Source: Spirochaetaceae bacterium | Lineage (GTDB): Bacteria; Spirochaetota; Spirochaetia; Treponematales; Treponemataceae | Direction of reading: 5' to 3' | Assembly (NCBI GenBank): GCA_031290725.1 | Contig: JAITMZ010000212.1 | Coordinates: 1 to 8,437, forward strand | DNA: 8,437 nucleotides | Notes under the pieces: generated by a model | Databases searched by the model: none | Seen by the model: the letters and a program-made list of their open reading frames with translations, nothing else | What the model was told of the DNA's origin: nothing | In this document: positions 1 through 6,027 of the stretch, piece after piece | How positions within the stretch are numbered: position 1 is the first letter of the stretch | How the letters are laid out: each line of letters opens with the position of its first letter | Program-made: the position numbers and the translations under genes

Positions 1-15
1 GATAAATACTTCCAT
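1..15 (-). CDS. possible start of the gene downstream of prs (partial)
   Basis: An ATG on the minus strand at 15-13 begins two bases after the prs stop codon and stays open for the five codons left (M-E-V-F-I). Such close spacing is typical of a co-transcribed next gene. No clear Shine-Dalgarno sequence precedes it, and too little is visible to name a product. It could equally be a chance ATG. Confidence 0.3.
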
Positions 16-17
16 GT

Positions 18-1223
18 TCATTGTTTTGCCGTGTCCGCTTCCACCAGTTCATCGAAGAGGCCGGTCTGCTCCTCCGTGGTCTGGGGGCTCATCTTTATCA
101 GCCTTTCGATCACTAAGCGGTTGTCCAATAGGCTGCTCACCGACCGGTTTTCGTAGAGCCGCATCACCACGCTGGCGAAGAGACCGCTCACGTCGGTGTC
201 CACATACCATTCCCGGCTCTTCAAATCCGCATGGTGCACCGCGTTAGTCCCGATGATCCGGTAAAAAAGCCCCGCGCTGTAGGCTTCGTCAAAGAGGGCG
301 ATGGCATTGCCGGTGAAAAAGGGCAGGCTGATGGCGGCGATCACCTTGGACGCCCCCTGTTCCTTCAGGAATTCCATGGCCTTGAGGAGGGTCCCGCCGG
401 TTCCCAACAGGTCGTCCGCCAGAAAAGCCACGCGCCCCCCCACTTCACCCAGGAGTTTTATGGTTTTAATGTTGTTTTCCTTGCCGTTTTGGCTCACCAC
501 CGCGTAGTCCCGTTCCTTGTAAATCATGGCCAAGGGCTTTTTGAGACCGCTGGAATAGAATTTGTTCCGGTCGATGGCCCCCGTATCCGGGGAGACCACC
601 GTGAGGTTTTCCAACTCCCCGGTTTTTCCCAGGAGTTTTCCCAGTTCGCGGATAATCTGGTAACTGGCATGGAGATTTTCCAGGTGGGTCTTGGAAAAGG
701 CGTTCACGATTTCCCGGGAATGAATATCCAACGTGATAATCCTGTCCACGCTCATGAATTCCAGGATGTGACCCAGCAATGCTGCGGTGAGCCCTTCCCG
801 GCCTTTTTTCTTATGCTGCCTGCTGTAGGGATAGGCGGGAACCACCAGGGTGATCTTATCCGCCCCGGCCTGGCGCACCGCGTCAATGGTCACCAGCATG
901 GCCATGAGATGGTCGTTCACCGACAGTTCCAGGAGATTTTTCCCCTCGTTCATGGCCAATTTCTGGTGATTTTCCATGTCCTGAAAGATGAACACCTCTT
1001 TGCCCCGGATGCTCTCCATGATTTCGGCCTTGAATTCACCGTTCATGAAGTAGGTAAAGTTGGTTTTCACCTTAAAATCCGGCTTTTTAAAGGACACGGC
1101 GTTTTTTGACGTGTTGGAACGGCGTTTATAGATGTCTTCTATGCGGGCAATGACCGCGTCGGCGAAAACTTCACCTCCCGGACACGCGACCACCGCGAGT
1201 CTTGTTGGTTCGGAATACGACAT
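18..1223 (-). CDS. prs: ribose-phosphate pyrophosphokinase (PRPP synthetase), enlarged form
   Basis: This cytosolic enzyme makes PRPP from ribose 5-phosphate and ATP for purine, pyrimidine, histidine, tryptophan and NAD synthesis. The 401-residue product has the Prs layout. The N-terminal half has an NGEF segment (about 61-64) and an IRGKEVFIFQD strand (72-82). The flexible-loop region is YPYSRQHKKKGREG (131-144), followed by LDIHSREI (165-172). The PRPP-binding loop is DDLLGTGGT (270-278). Usual Prs proteins are about 310-320 residues; this one has extra N-terminal residues (about 30-55) and a C-terminal tail after about 360. The loop has Gly274 where the usual motif has Asp (DDxxDTGGT). The frame opens further upstream, but the start is placed at the ATG at 1223 because a -10 box at 1235-1230 rules out translation from farther upstream and puts the transcription start on this codon. 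The ATG at 1229 is the alternative. Divergent from ispE. Confidence 0.93.
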   Translation of the reverse strand: MSYSEPTRLAVVACPGGEVFADAVIARIEDIYKRRSNTSKNAVSFKKPDFKVKTNFTYFMNGEFKAEIMESIRGKEVFIFQDMENHQKLAMNEGKNLLELSVNDHLMAMLVTIDAVRQAGADKITLVVPAYPYSRQHKKKGREGLTAALLGHILEFMSVDRIITLDIHSREIVNAFSKTHLENLHASYQIIRELGKLLGKTGELENLTVVSPDTGAIDRNKFYSSGLKKPLAMIYKERDYAVVSQNGKENNIKTIKLLGEVGGRVAFLADDLLGTGGTLLKAMEFLKEQGASKVIAAISLPFFTGNAIALFDEAYSAGLFYRIIGTNAVHHADLKSREWYVDTDVSGLFASVVMRLYENRSVSSLLDNRLVIERLIKMSPQTTEEQTGLFDELVEADTAKQ

Positions 1224-1229
1224 GGCCAT

Positions 1230-1258
1230 ACTATAACACAAACGAAAAAAAAAAGCAA
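1230..1258 (-). promoter_or_regulatory. predicted sigma-70 promoter of prs
   Basis: On the minus strand, TTGCTT (1258-1253) and TATAGT (1235-1230) are separated by exactly 17 bp. The -10 box is good; the -35 box matches the consensus only in its first three bases. The expected start, seven bases past the -10, is the A of the ATG at 1223, so the transcript would be leaderless. This fits the absence of any Shine-Dalgarno sequence. A run of ten T (1254-1245) fills part of the spacer and the end of the -35 box. Confidence 0.55.
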
Positions 1259-1277
1259 GCGAAATCCGCATTTTCTC

Positions 1278-1306
1278 TTGACAAAATTCATTTCTTGTGT
1301 TAAAAT
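1278..1306 (+). promoter_or_regulatory. predicted sigma-70 promoter of ispE
   Basis: A perfect -35 box TTGACA (1278-1283), a 17-bp spacer and a strong -10 box TAAAAT (1301-1306) lie just before ispE. Seven bases past the -10 box is A1313, the first base of the ispE ATG. No Shine-Dalgarno sequence occurs between promoter and gene, so a leaderless mRNA is predicted. Confidence 0.75.
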
Positions 1307-1312
1307 ATTTGT

Positions 1313-2209
1313 ATGCCCTTTGAGTTGTGTGTGTCGGCACCCGCCAAACTAAACATCGGACTGCGGGTGTTGCGGCGCGGCGCGGATGGGTATCACGGCA
1401 TAGAAAGCGTGTTTCAAACGATTCCCTTGTGCGACACCCTTTCTATCCGCCGTGCGCAAACCGGGATTGGCAGGTGCGTTGTTGAATGTGCATCCCTGGC
1501 CCTGCCGCCGGACAACACGATTGCTAGGGCACACGGCGCGTTTTGTACCCTCACCGGCGTCCAGGCCGATGTGGAAGTGGTTTTGGAGAAGCGCATCCCT
1601 GCCGGCGCTGGTTTGGGCGGCGGTTCGTCGGATGCGGCAGCCATGATTCGCGCTTTGGACGCGCTGTTCGGCACAGGTCTTTCGCCGAAGGATATGGCGC
1701 ACGTCGCCGGTCAGGCGGGGAGCGATGTATTTTTCTTTTTGGCCTGTGCGGCGGACGGGCGGGGTGCGGCGGTGGTCACCGGCAGGGGCGACCAGGTCAG
1801 TCTCATCCCGGCGCGGAGTGACCTGTGGTTTGTGCTGGTCTACCCGGACGTGCCCAGTTCCACCCCTGCGGCCTACCGGCTGCTGGACAAAGACCGGAGC
1901 GAGGCCTTGATGCGGCAGCCCGTGGGGAGCGGGGTCTCTCCGGGCGAGATTGTTGATTTGGCGGCAGCGTATTTCGCTCCGGTGGCGGATTGGTCCTTCG
2001 TGAACGATTTCACGGAGCCGGTTACACGGGTATACCCGCGCATCGCACAGGCCATTCGCGATGTGGAGCAAACCGGTGCGCTCTACACCGCCATGACCGG
2101 GTCCGGGTCCGGGGTGTTCGGTGTTTTTTGTTCCCGGGATGATGCTAAACGGGCGGGACTGCGTTTGGGCGGCGCATGGAACAGATGTTGGGTTCTGGAA
2201 GCGCCTTGA
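1313..2209 (+). CDS. ispE: 4-diphosphocytidyl-2-C-methyl-D-erythritol kinase
   Basis: IspE is the GHMP-family kinase that phosphorylates the 2-hydroxyl of CDP-methylerythritol with ATP, the fourth step of the MEP isoprenoid pathway in the cytosol. The 298-residue length is typical. Visible motifs are SAPAKLNIGLRV (8-19, with the conserved Lys12), DGYHGIESVFQ (25-35), and the glycine-rich ATP loop PAGAGLGGGSSDAA (96-109). The catalytic Asp138 lies in GSDVFFF, and the C-terminal GHMP motif is MTGSGSGVFG (261-270). The ATG at 1313 places the APAKLN motif eight residues in, as in known IspE proteins. A downstream GTG (1331) would cut into that region. There is no ribosome binding site, in keeping with the leaderless transcript predicted from the promoter at 1278-1306. 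All family-defining residues are present, so it should be active. Confidence 0.96.
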   Translation: MPFELCVSAPAKLNIGLRVLRRGADGYHGIESVFQTIPLCDTLSIRRAQTGIGRCVVECASLALPPDNTIARAHGAFCTLTGVQADVEVVLEKRIPAGAGLGGGSSDAAAMIRALDALFGTGLSPKDMAHVAGQAGSDVFFFLACAADGRGAAVVTGRGDQVSLIPARSDLWFVLVYPDVPSSTPAAYRLLDKDRSEALMRQPVGSGVSPGEIVDLAAAYFAPVADWSFVNDFTEPVTRVYPRIAQAIRDVEQTGALYTAMTGSGSGVFGVFCSRDDAKRAGLRLGGAWNRCWVLEAP

Positions 2210-2211
2210 TT

Positions 2212-2292
2212 CGGGGCGAAAAGGGTATGAAGCCCGGGGCCGGTTCTTCGGGCGAACAGCATGCCCCGCTGCCTGCGGCGGGGTTATTGATT
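2212..2292 (+). repeat. structured intergenic repeat, family 1, copy A
   Basis: This stretch of about 80 bp directly follows the ispE stop and is clearly related to the copy at 2762-2842. Shared blocks in order are GGGGCGAAAA, GGTATGAAG, CTTC, CATGCCC (CATACCC in the other copy), TGCGGCGGGGTT and a final ATT. GGGTATG (2223-2229) can pair with CATGCCC (2260-2266) through one G-U wobble. CCCCGC (2263-2268) can pair with GCGGGG (2278-2283), followed by a T-rich tail. The second hairpin could serve as a terminator for ispE. No protein is encoded. Confidence 0.7.
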
Positions 2293-2294
2293 TG

Positions 2295-2333
2295 CTACGT
2301 TTAATCCGTAGAGGAAAACGATGGGTGTCATCG
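2295..2333 (+). other. two small hairpins in the spoVG leader
   Basis: CTACG (2295-2299) and CGTAG (2307-2311) form a 5-bp stem with a 7-base loop. CGATG (2319-2323) and CATCG (2329-2333) form another with a 5-base loop. Both lie between repeat copy A and the spoVG ribosome binding site. No convincing -35/-10 pair was found between 2284 and 2390, so spoVG may be read from the ispE promoter or from an unrecognised one. Confidence 0.3.
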
Positions 2334-2402
2334 GGGCAGTCGGCGTTTTCTTCACAATAGTTTCCCAGGTTATTCGCTGGCCTGTGACGTGAAGGAGGAA
2401 TT

Positions 2403-2732
2403 ATGCAAATTACCGCGATTCGTATACGGAAAGTTCCGGTGGATGGAAAGTTGCTTGGATATGTGACAGTTACCTTTGACGACTGTTTCGTGGTCCACAA
2501 CGTCAAAATTATTGAGGGCAAAGAGGGGTTATTTATCGCCATGCCCAGCCGGAAAACTTCTTCCGGTGAATACAAAGACGTGGCACATCCGATTAGCCCG
2601 GAGTTTCGTCAAACCCTGCAGGACGCTATTTTGACGGAATACTACGCCGGGCATGTGGACGAGGCCATGCTCGATGTTGATGAGCACGGGAGAGATACCG
2701 TGTCCCCGGAGAGCGAAGGCAGGGATGATTGA
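2403..2732 (+). CDS. spoVG: SpoVG family RNA/DNA-binding regulator
   Basis: SpoVG is a small site-specific nucleic-acid-binding protein. In Firmicutes it affects septation and virulence genes, and in Borrelia it binds DNA and RNA as a regulator. Its targets here are unknown. The 109-residue product follows the family through its core: ITAIRIRKVPVDGKLLGYVTV (about 3-23), FVVHNVKIIEGKEGLFIAMPS (29-49), then GEYKDVAHPISPEFRQTLQDAILTEY (55-80). The acidic tail after about 85 is variable in the family. A strong Shine-Dalgarno sequence, AAGGAGG (2392-2398), lies a few bases before the ATG and fixes the start. It follows ispE at 193 bp and precedes tRNA-Gln; family-1 repeats flank it on both sides. 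It does not imply that the organism forms spores. Confidence 0.95.
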   Translation: MQITAIRIRKVPVDGKLLGYVTVTFDDCFVVHNVKIIEGKEGLFIAMPSRKTSSGEYKDVAHPISPEFRQTLQDAILTEYYAGHVDEAMLDVDEHGRDTVSPESEGRDD

Positions 2733-2757
2733 GCGGGGGGAGGGGGTCATACCCCGC
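2733..2757 (+). other. G-rich hairpin just after the spoVG stop
   Basis: GCGGGG (2733-2738) can pair with CCCCGC (2752-2757). Alternatively GGGGT (2743-2747) pairs with ACCCC (2751-2755) around a CAT loop. The string CATACCCCGC matches the 3' arm of the family-1 repeat (CATGCCCCGC in copy A). It may be a partial third copy abutting copy B. It is not followed by a T run, so it is not a classic terminator on the plus strand. Confidence 0.4.
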
Positions 2758-2761
2758 CCTG

Positions 2762-2842
2762 GGGGCGAAAAAAAGGTATGAAGTCCCGGCTGCAGCTTCC
2801 TATGGAAAACAACATACCCTGCTTGCGGCGGGGTTGTTAATT
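2762..2842 (+). repeat. structured intergenic repeat, family 1, copy B
   Basis: This is the second copy of the element after ispE, 30 bp past the spoVG stop. GGTATG (2775-2780) pairs perfectly with CATACC (2813-2818), where copy A has a G-U wobble. CCCTGC (2817-2822) can pair with GCGGGG (2828-2833) through one wobble, where copy A pairs CCCCGC perfectly. Within the first loop GAAG and CTTC are kept in both copies. Keeping the pairing despite base changes argues for a structured RNA or a palindromic DNA element, perhaps a 3'-end or terminator module. Confidence 0.7.
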
Positions 2843-2888
2843 CAGGGTTTCGCAATCCGCTGATTTCCGGCGGGTGGAGTTTATTTTT

Positions 2889-2961
2889 TGGGACGTCGCC
2901 AAGTGGTAAGGCATCGGCCTTTGGAGTCGACATTCCGCAGGTCCGAATCCTGCCGTCCCAG
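2889..2961 (+). tRNA. tRNA-Gln (anticodon TTG)
   Basis: The cloverleaf is complete. The acceptor stem is TGGGACG/CGTCCCA with discriminator G73, and the U1-A72 pair and G73 are typical of tRNA-Gln. The D arm is GCCA-AGTGGTA-AGGC. The anticodon stem TCGGC/GTCGA encloses loop CTTTGGA, giving anticodon TTG for CAA codons. The T stem is GCAGG/CCTGC. Two features are odd: the T loop reads TCCGAAT, so position 55 is C instead of the nearly universal T (pseudouridine), and the variable region has six bases instead of the usual five. CCA is not encoded. No clear promoter is seen directly upstream, so it may be processed from a spoVG transcript. Confidence 0.88.
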
Positions 2962-3024
2962 CTCGTATTGCAGGTGCCTTCCGTGATGAGGGCGCTTTAG
3001 AGATATTTTTGTGAGGTTATTGCT

Positions 3025-3585
3025 ATGGAACAAATGGTTGTGAAGGCGGCGGCGCGGACCACGATTGGAAAACGGGCGGCGGCGTTGATCCGGAAACAAG
3101 GAAAAATCCCTGCGGTTATGTATAATTCCCGGGGTGAGTCGTCCATGCTGGTGATCGACGAGGGGGAATTTGCGAAGATTCGGAAACTTGCCACCCCCAC
3201 TACCTTGGTAAACCTGATGGTGGACGATCAGGATGCGGGAATCGCTTTTATCAAGGACACGGAATACGACATTATCACCGGCAAAAATTTGCACGCCGAT
3301 TTTCACGTGATCGACAAGGATAAACCACTGAAGGTGAAGGTGAAGGTGCAGTTTTCCGGTACGCCTGCGGGAGTGCGTGAAGGCGGTCGGATGAACACCC
3401 ACGTCCCCCAGATCGTGATTCAGTGCCTCCCTGCGGATTTGCCCGTGCGGGTGGTGTCGGACGTCTCCGGTTTGGGCATCGGCGCGGTGTTCCGGGTGAA
3501 GGACTTGAGCCTGGACTCCGGGGTGAAGGTACTCACCGATGTGGAAACCCCGCTGCTGAGCATCGTGGCGTCATCGACGACGTAA
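3025..3585 (+). CDS. rplY: 50S ribosomal protein L25/general stress protein Ctc
   Basis: L25/Ctc binds 5S rRNA in the central protuberance of the large subunit; the two-domain Ctc form is linked to stress in Bacillus. The 186 residues show the L25 domain (about 5-95), with KAAARTTIGKRAAALIRKQGKIPAVMYN near the start, including the GKIPAVMY signature (26-33). The beta-rich C-terminal TL5 domain (about 100-183) includes DLPVRVVSDVSGLGIG. There is no long acidic tail. GAGG (3013-3016) lies eight bases before the ATG as a modest ribosome binding site. The gene follows tRNA-Gln by 63 bp and is only 8 bp upstream of xdhA, so it probably heads the rplY-xdhA-murG-cvpA transcription unit. A weak stem, GTGCC with GGCGC, is possible in the 63-bp leader. 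Confidence 0.94.
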   Translation: MEQMVVKAAARTTIGKRAAALIRKQGKIPAVMYNSRGESSMLVIDEGEFAKIRKLATPTTLVNLMVDDQDAGIAFIKDTEYDIITGKNLHADFHVIDKDKPLKVKVKVQFSGTPAGVREGGRMNTHVPQIVIQCLPADLPVRVVSDVSGLGIGAVFRVKDLSLDSGVKVLTDVETPLLSIVASSTT

Positions 3586-3593
3586 GGCGTCAC

Positions 3594-6014
3594 ATGGCCT
3601 TGGGCGAGAGCGTTCCGCGGATTGATGCGTACGAAAAGGTAACGGGCCGGGCAAAGTACACCGGCGATCTAGTGGACCGAAACGCCCTCACCGCAAAAAT
3701 ACTCCATTCCTCCATAGCCAACGGGCTGGTCACGAAGATTGATGTGTCCGCTGCGGAAAAAATTTCCGGGGTGGTAAAAATCGTGACCTGCTTTGATGTG
3801 CCCGACATTGCTTTCCCCACCGCGGGCCATCCCTGGTCGCTGGATCCGGGTCACCGGGACCCGGCAGACCGGAAGCTGCTGAACCGCCGGGTGCGACTTT
3901 TTGGCGACGACATCGCCGCAGTGATCGCCGATGACGGGATCGCCGCAAACCGGGCGCTTCGGGCCATCCGGGTGGAATACGACGAATATCCGCCGGTGCT
4001 GGACCCGGAAAAAGCCGCCGCAGAAGGCGTTTCGCAGCTCCACGAAGGCACGGTCAAAAACATCCTGGGCACATCCTCCTTTGACGACGGCGACTTTGAG
4101 GGGGCTGTCGCGGAGCCGGGGCTTCGGGTCTTCCGGGGGGTCTACGAGACGCCCATTGTGCAGCATTGCCACATCGAACCGGCGGTGTCCTTCGCCTGGA
4201 TGGAGGGGGGGCGCATCGTGGTGGTGTCGTCCACCCAGATTCCCCACATCGTCAGGCGCATCGTGGGGCAGGCCCTGGGGATTCCCTGGGGGCGGGTGCG
4301 GATTATCAAACCTTATTTGGGAGGCGGGTTTGGAAACAAGCAGGACGCCCTCACAGAACCGCTAAACGCGTACCTCACCACGGTGGCGGGAGGGCGCTGC
4401 GTGAAACTTGAGTTGTCCAGGGAAGAAATTTTTGCGGATACCCGGACGCGGCACGCCGAAAAGTTTTACCTGTCCGCTTGGGTGCGCCCCAACGGTCGGC
4501 TGGTGGCGCGGTCCTACACGGCCTGGTCAAATCAGGGCGCCTACGGATCCCACGGCCACAGCATCGCCGCTAAGGGTACCAATACCTTCCGCCAGCTCTA
4601 CCGGGACGAAAAAGCCAGCCGTGTCAGGGCATACACGGTCTACACCAACGTGGCCACCGCAGGCGCCATGCGGGGTTACGGCACACCCCAGGCAAATTTC
4701 GCGGTGGAATCCCAAATAGAGGACATCGCCTATGCCCTAAAAATGGACCCCCTGGAGTTCCGCCTGCTGAACGTCATGCCCGTGGGGTACCAGGACCCAT
4801 TCAGCAAAAATGTGAATTACTTCGATTCGTTCCGGCAGTGCGCGGAACAGTGCAGACAGACGATAGACTGGGACGCGAAGCGCGTCCGGTACGTCCGGCA
4901 GAGCGGTCCGGTGAGGCGCGGGGTGGGCATGGCGTTCATCTGGTACAACACTGCGGTGTGGCCCATCTCCCTGGAAATTTCGTCCTGCCGCATGGTGTTG
5001 AACCAGGACGGGAGCGTGCAGGTGCAGTTGGCGGAAACCGAGATCGGCCAGGGGGCGGACACGGCGTTTGCCCAGATGACCGCCGACGCGTTGGGGATAG
5101 ACTACCGGGACGTGCACGTGGTGAGCACCCAGGATACGGACATTACGCCCTTCGGTACCGGCGCCTACGCTTCCCGGCAGACCTACCTGGGGGGCATGGC
5201 GATTAAACAAACCGCAGCATTATTAAAGGAAAAAATCATCGCCGCGGCAATGGAAATCCTCAAGGCGCCGGAAGCGGAACTTGACCTGCGGGATGGGTGC
5301 GTGTGCGCGGCGGGGACGGAAATCGGTCTGTCCTGCCATGACAGACTGCCCCTTCCCCTGGGGGATTTGGCCGCCGCGCGGCTTTACAGCACCGACCATG
5401 CGGAACATCTCACCGCCGAGTCCAGCGCCCAGGCCAAGAGCAACGCCTACAGTTTCGGCTGCTGTATGGCCGAGGTGGAGGTGGACATCCCCCTGGGGAA
5501 GGTGAAATTGTTGAACATGGTGAATGCCCACGACTGCGGCAGGCTCATCAACCCGTGTCTGGCGGAAGCCCAGGTTCACGGGGGCATGAGCATGGGCATC
5601 GGCTACGGCTTGAGCGAGCAAATGCTCTACGATGAAAAAACCGGGGAACTGCTGAACGGCAATTTTCTGGACTATAAATTGGCCACGATTATGGACACCC
5701 CGCACCTGGAAGCACGGTTTGTGGAAAACCCCGAACCTACCGGCGCGTTTGGCACCAAGGCCCTAGGGGAACCCCCGGCGGTACCCGGTGCGGCGGCGAT
5801 CCGGAATGCGGTGCTCCATGCCACAGGGGTGGGGGTGAACAAAATCCCCCTCACGCCCCACGTGCTGATCCCCGCGTTCAAGGCCGCAGGTCTGATGGAC
5901 ACTTCCAAGGGCTTCACTTTTTTGAAGCGCCCCGATTTAAACCACCTTTGCGATATGCAAACGCGAAGCACCTCTGAAAACCCAACCGGGGTTTTTAGAA
6001 GCGCTCCGGTGTAA
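3594..6014 (+). CDS. xdhA: xanthine dehydrogenase-type molybdenum-binding subunit
   Basis: This is the large subunit of a molybdenum hydroxylase of the xanthine dehydrogenase family, closest in my recollection to E. coli XdhA. Such enzymes hydroxylate purines or related heterocycles, passing electrons through iron-sulfur and FAD subunits. The 806 residues begin with the hammerhead domain (about 14-135), where RIDAYEKVTGRAKYTGD resembles E. coli XdhA. Cofactor-domain motifs are GGGFGNKQD (243-251), MRGYGTPQAN (359-368), IGQGADT (484-490), DCGRLINP (647-654) and VHGGMSMGIG (661-670). The catalytic Glu726 lies in LGEPP. The family normally ends at about AGLM (765-768); the last 38 residues are encoded by a repeat element. 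The ATG at 3594 is 8 bp after rplY with weak AAGG; the frame opens earlier, inside rplY, without family homology. No FAD or 2Fe-2S subunit gene is adjacent, so partners must lie elsewhere. The substrate is uncertain. Confidence 0.9.
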   Translation: MALGESVPRIDAYEKVTGRAKYTGDLVDRNALTAKILHSSIANGLVTKIDVSAAEKISGVVKIVTCFDVPDIAFPTAGHPWSLDPGHRDPADRKLLNRRVRLFGDDIAAVIADDGIAANRALRAIRVEYDEYPPVLDPEKAAAEGVSQLHEGTVKNILGTSSFDDGDFEGAVAEPGLRVFRGVYETPIVQHCHIEPAVSFAWMEGGRIVVVSSTQIPHIVRRIVGQALGIPWGRVRIIKPYLGGGFGNKQDALTEPLNAYLTTVAGGRCVKLELSREEIFADTRTRHAEKFYLSAWVRPNGRLVARSYTAWSNQGAYGSHGHSIAAKGTNTFRQLYRDEKASRVRAYTVYTNVATAGAMRGYGTPQANFAVESQIEDIAYALKMDPLEFRLLNVMPVGYQDPFSKNVNYFDSFRQCAEQCRQTIDWDAKRVRYVRQSGPVRRGVGMAFIWYNTAVWPISLEISSCRMVLNQDGSVQVQLAETEIGQGADTAFAQMTADALGIDYRDVHVVSTQDTDITPFGTGAYASRQTYLGGMAIKQTAALLKEKIIAAAMEILKAPEAELDLRDGCVCAAGTEIGLSCHDRLPLPLGDLAAARLYSTDHAEHLTAESSAQAKSNAYSFGCCMAEVEVDIPLGKVKLLNMVNAHDCGRLINPCLAEAQVHGGMSMGIGYGLSEQMLYDEKTGELLNGNFLDYKLATIMDTPHLEARFVENPEPTGAFGTKALGEPPAVPGAAAIRNAVLHATGVGVNKIPLTPHVLIPAFKAAGLMDTSKGFTFLKRPDLNHLCDMQTRSTSENPTGVFRSAPV
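5895..6008 (+). repeat. three-hairpin repeat, family 2, copy C (inside the xdhA 3' end)
   Basis: Bases 5924-6007 align without gaps to 7696-7779, with about 72 of 84 identical, including an exact 27-base run (5973-5999). Similarity fades but continues leftward to ATGGACACTTCC (5895). Visible structures are GCTTCA/TGAAGC (5911-5916 with 5922-5927), TTTGC/GCAAA around GATAT (5947-5961), and GAAAACCC/GGGGTTTT (from 5976). The outer stems are more decayed than in the copy at 7665-7782. It is read through in frame by xdhA, supplying its C-terminal codons and stop, and ends about 20 bp before murG. Confidence 0.8.
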
Positions 6015-6027
6015 GGCGCTGGGACGA

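Noticed and set aside
231..1109. Open frame of 292 codons on the plus strand opposite prs
   Set aside because: It lies antisense to the clearly conserved prs and its translation resembles no family; it reflects codon bias of the real gene.
1349..2575. Open frame of 408 codons on the minus strand across ispE and into spoVG
   Set aside because: It is antisense to two well-supported genes and spans their intergenic repeat; the translation is low-complexity, Arg/Pro-rich and has no recognisable motif.
2733..2765. Possible G-quadruplex after spoVG
   Set aside because: G runs are present but are interrupted by a C-rich stretch that would pair with them; a hairpin explains the sequence better.
3423..3593. 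Upstream extension of the xdhA frame, 57 codons inside rplY
   Set aside because: It overlaps rplY and translates to Gly/Arg-rich nonsense. Family similarity begins just after the ATG at 3594, which also follows the rplY stop neatly.
5672..5971. Open frame of 99 codons on the minus strand opposite the xdhA 3' end
   Set aside because: It is antisense to conserved xdhA sequence and starts within the repeat; its likeness to another frame at 7693 comes from the repeat alone.
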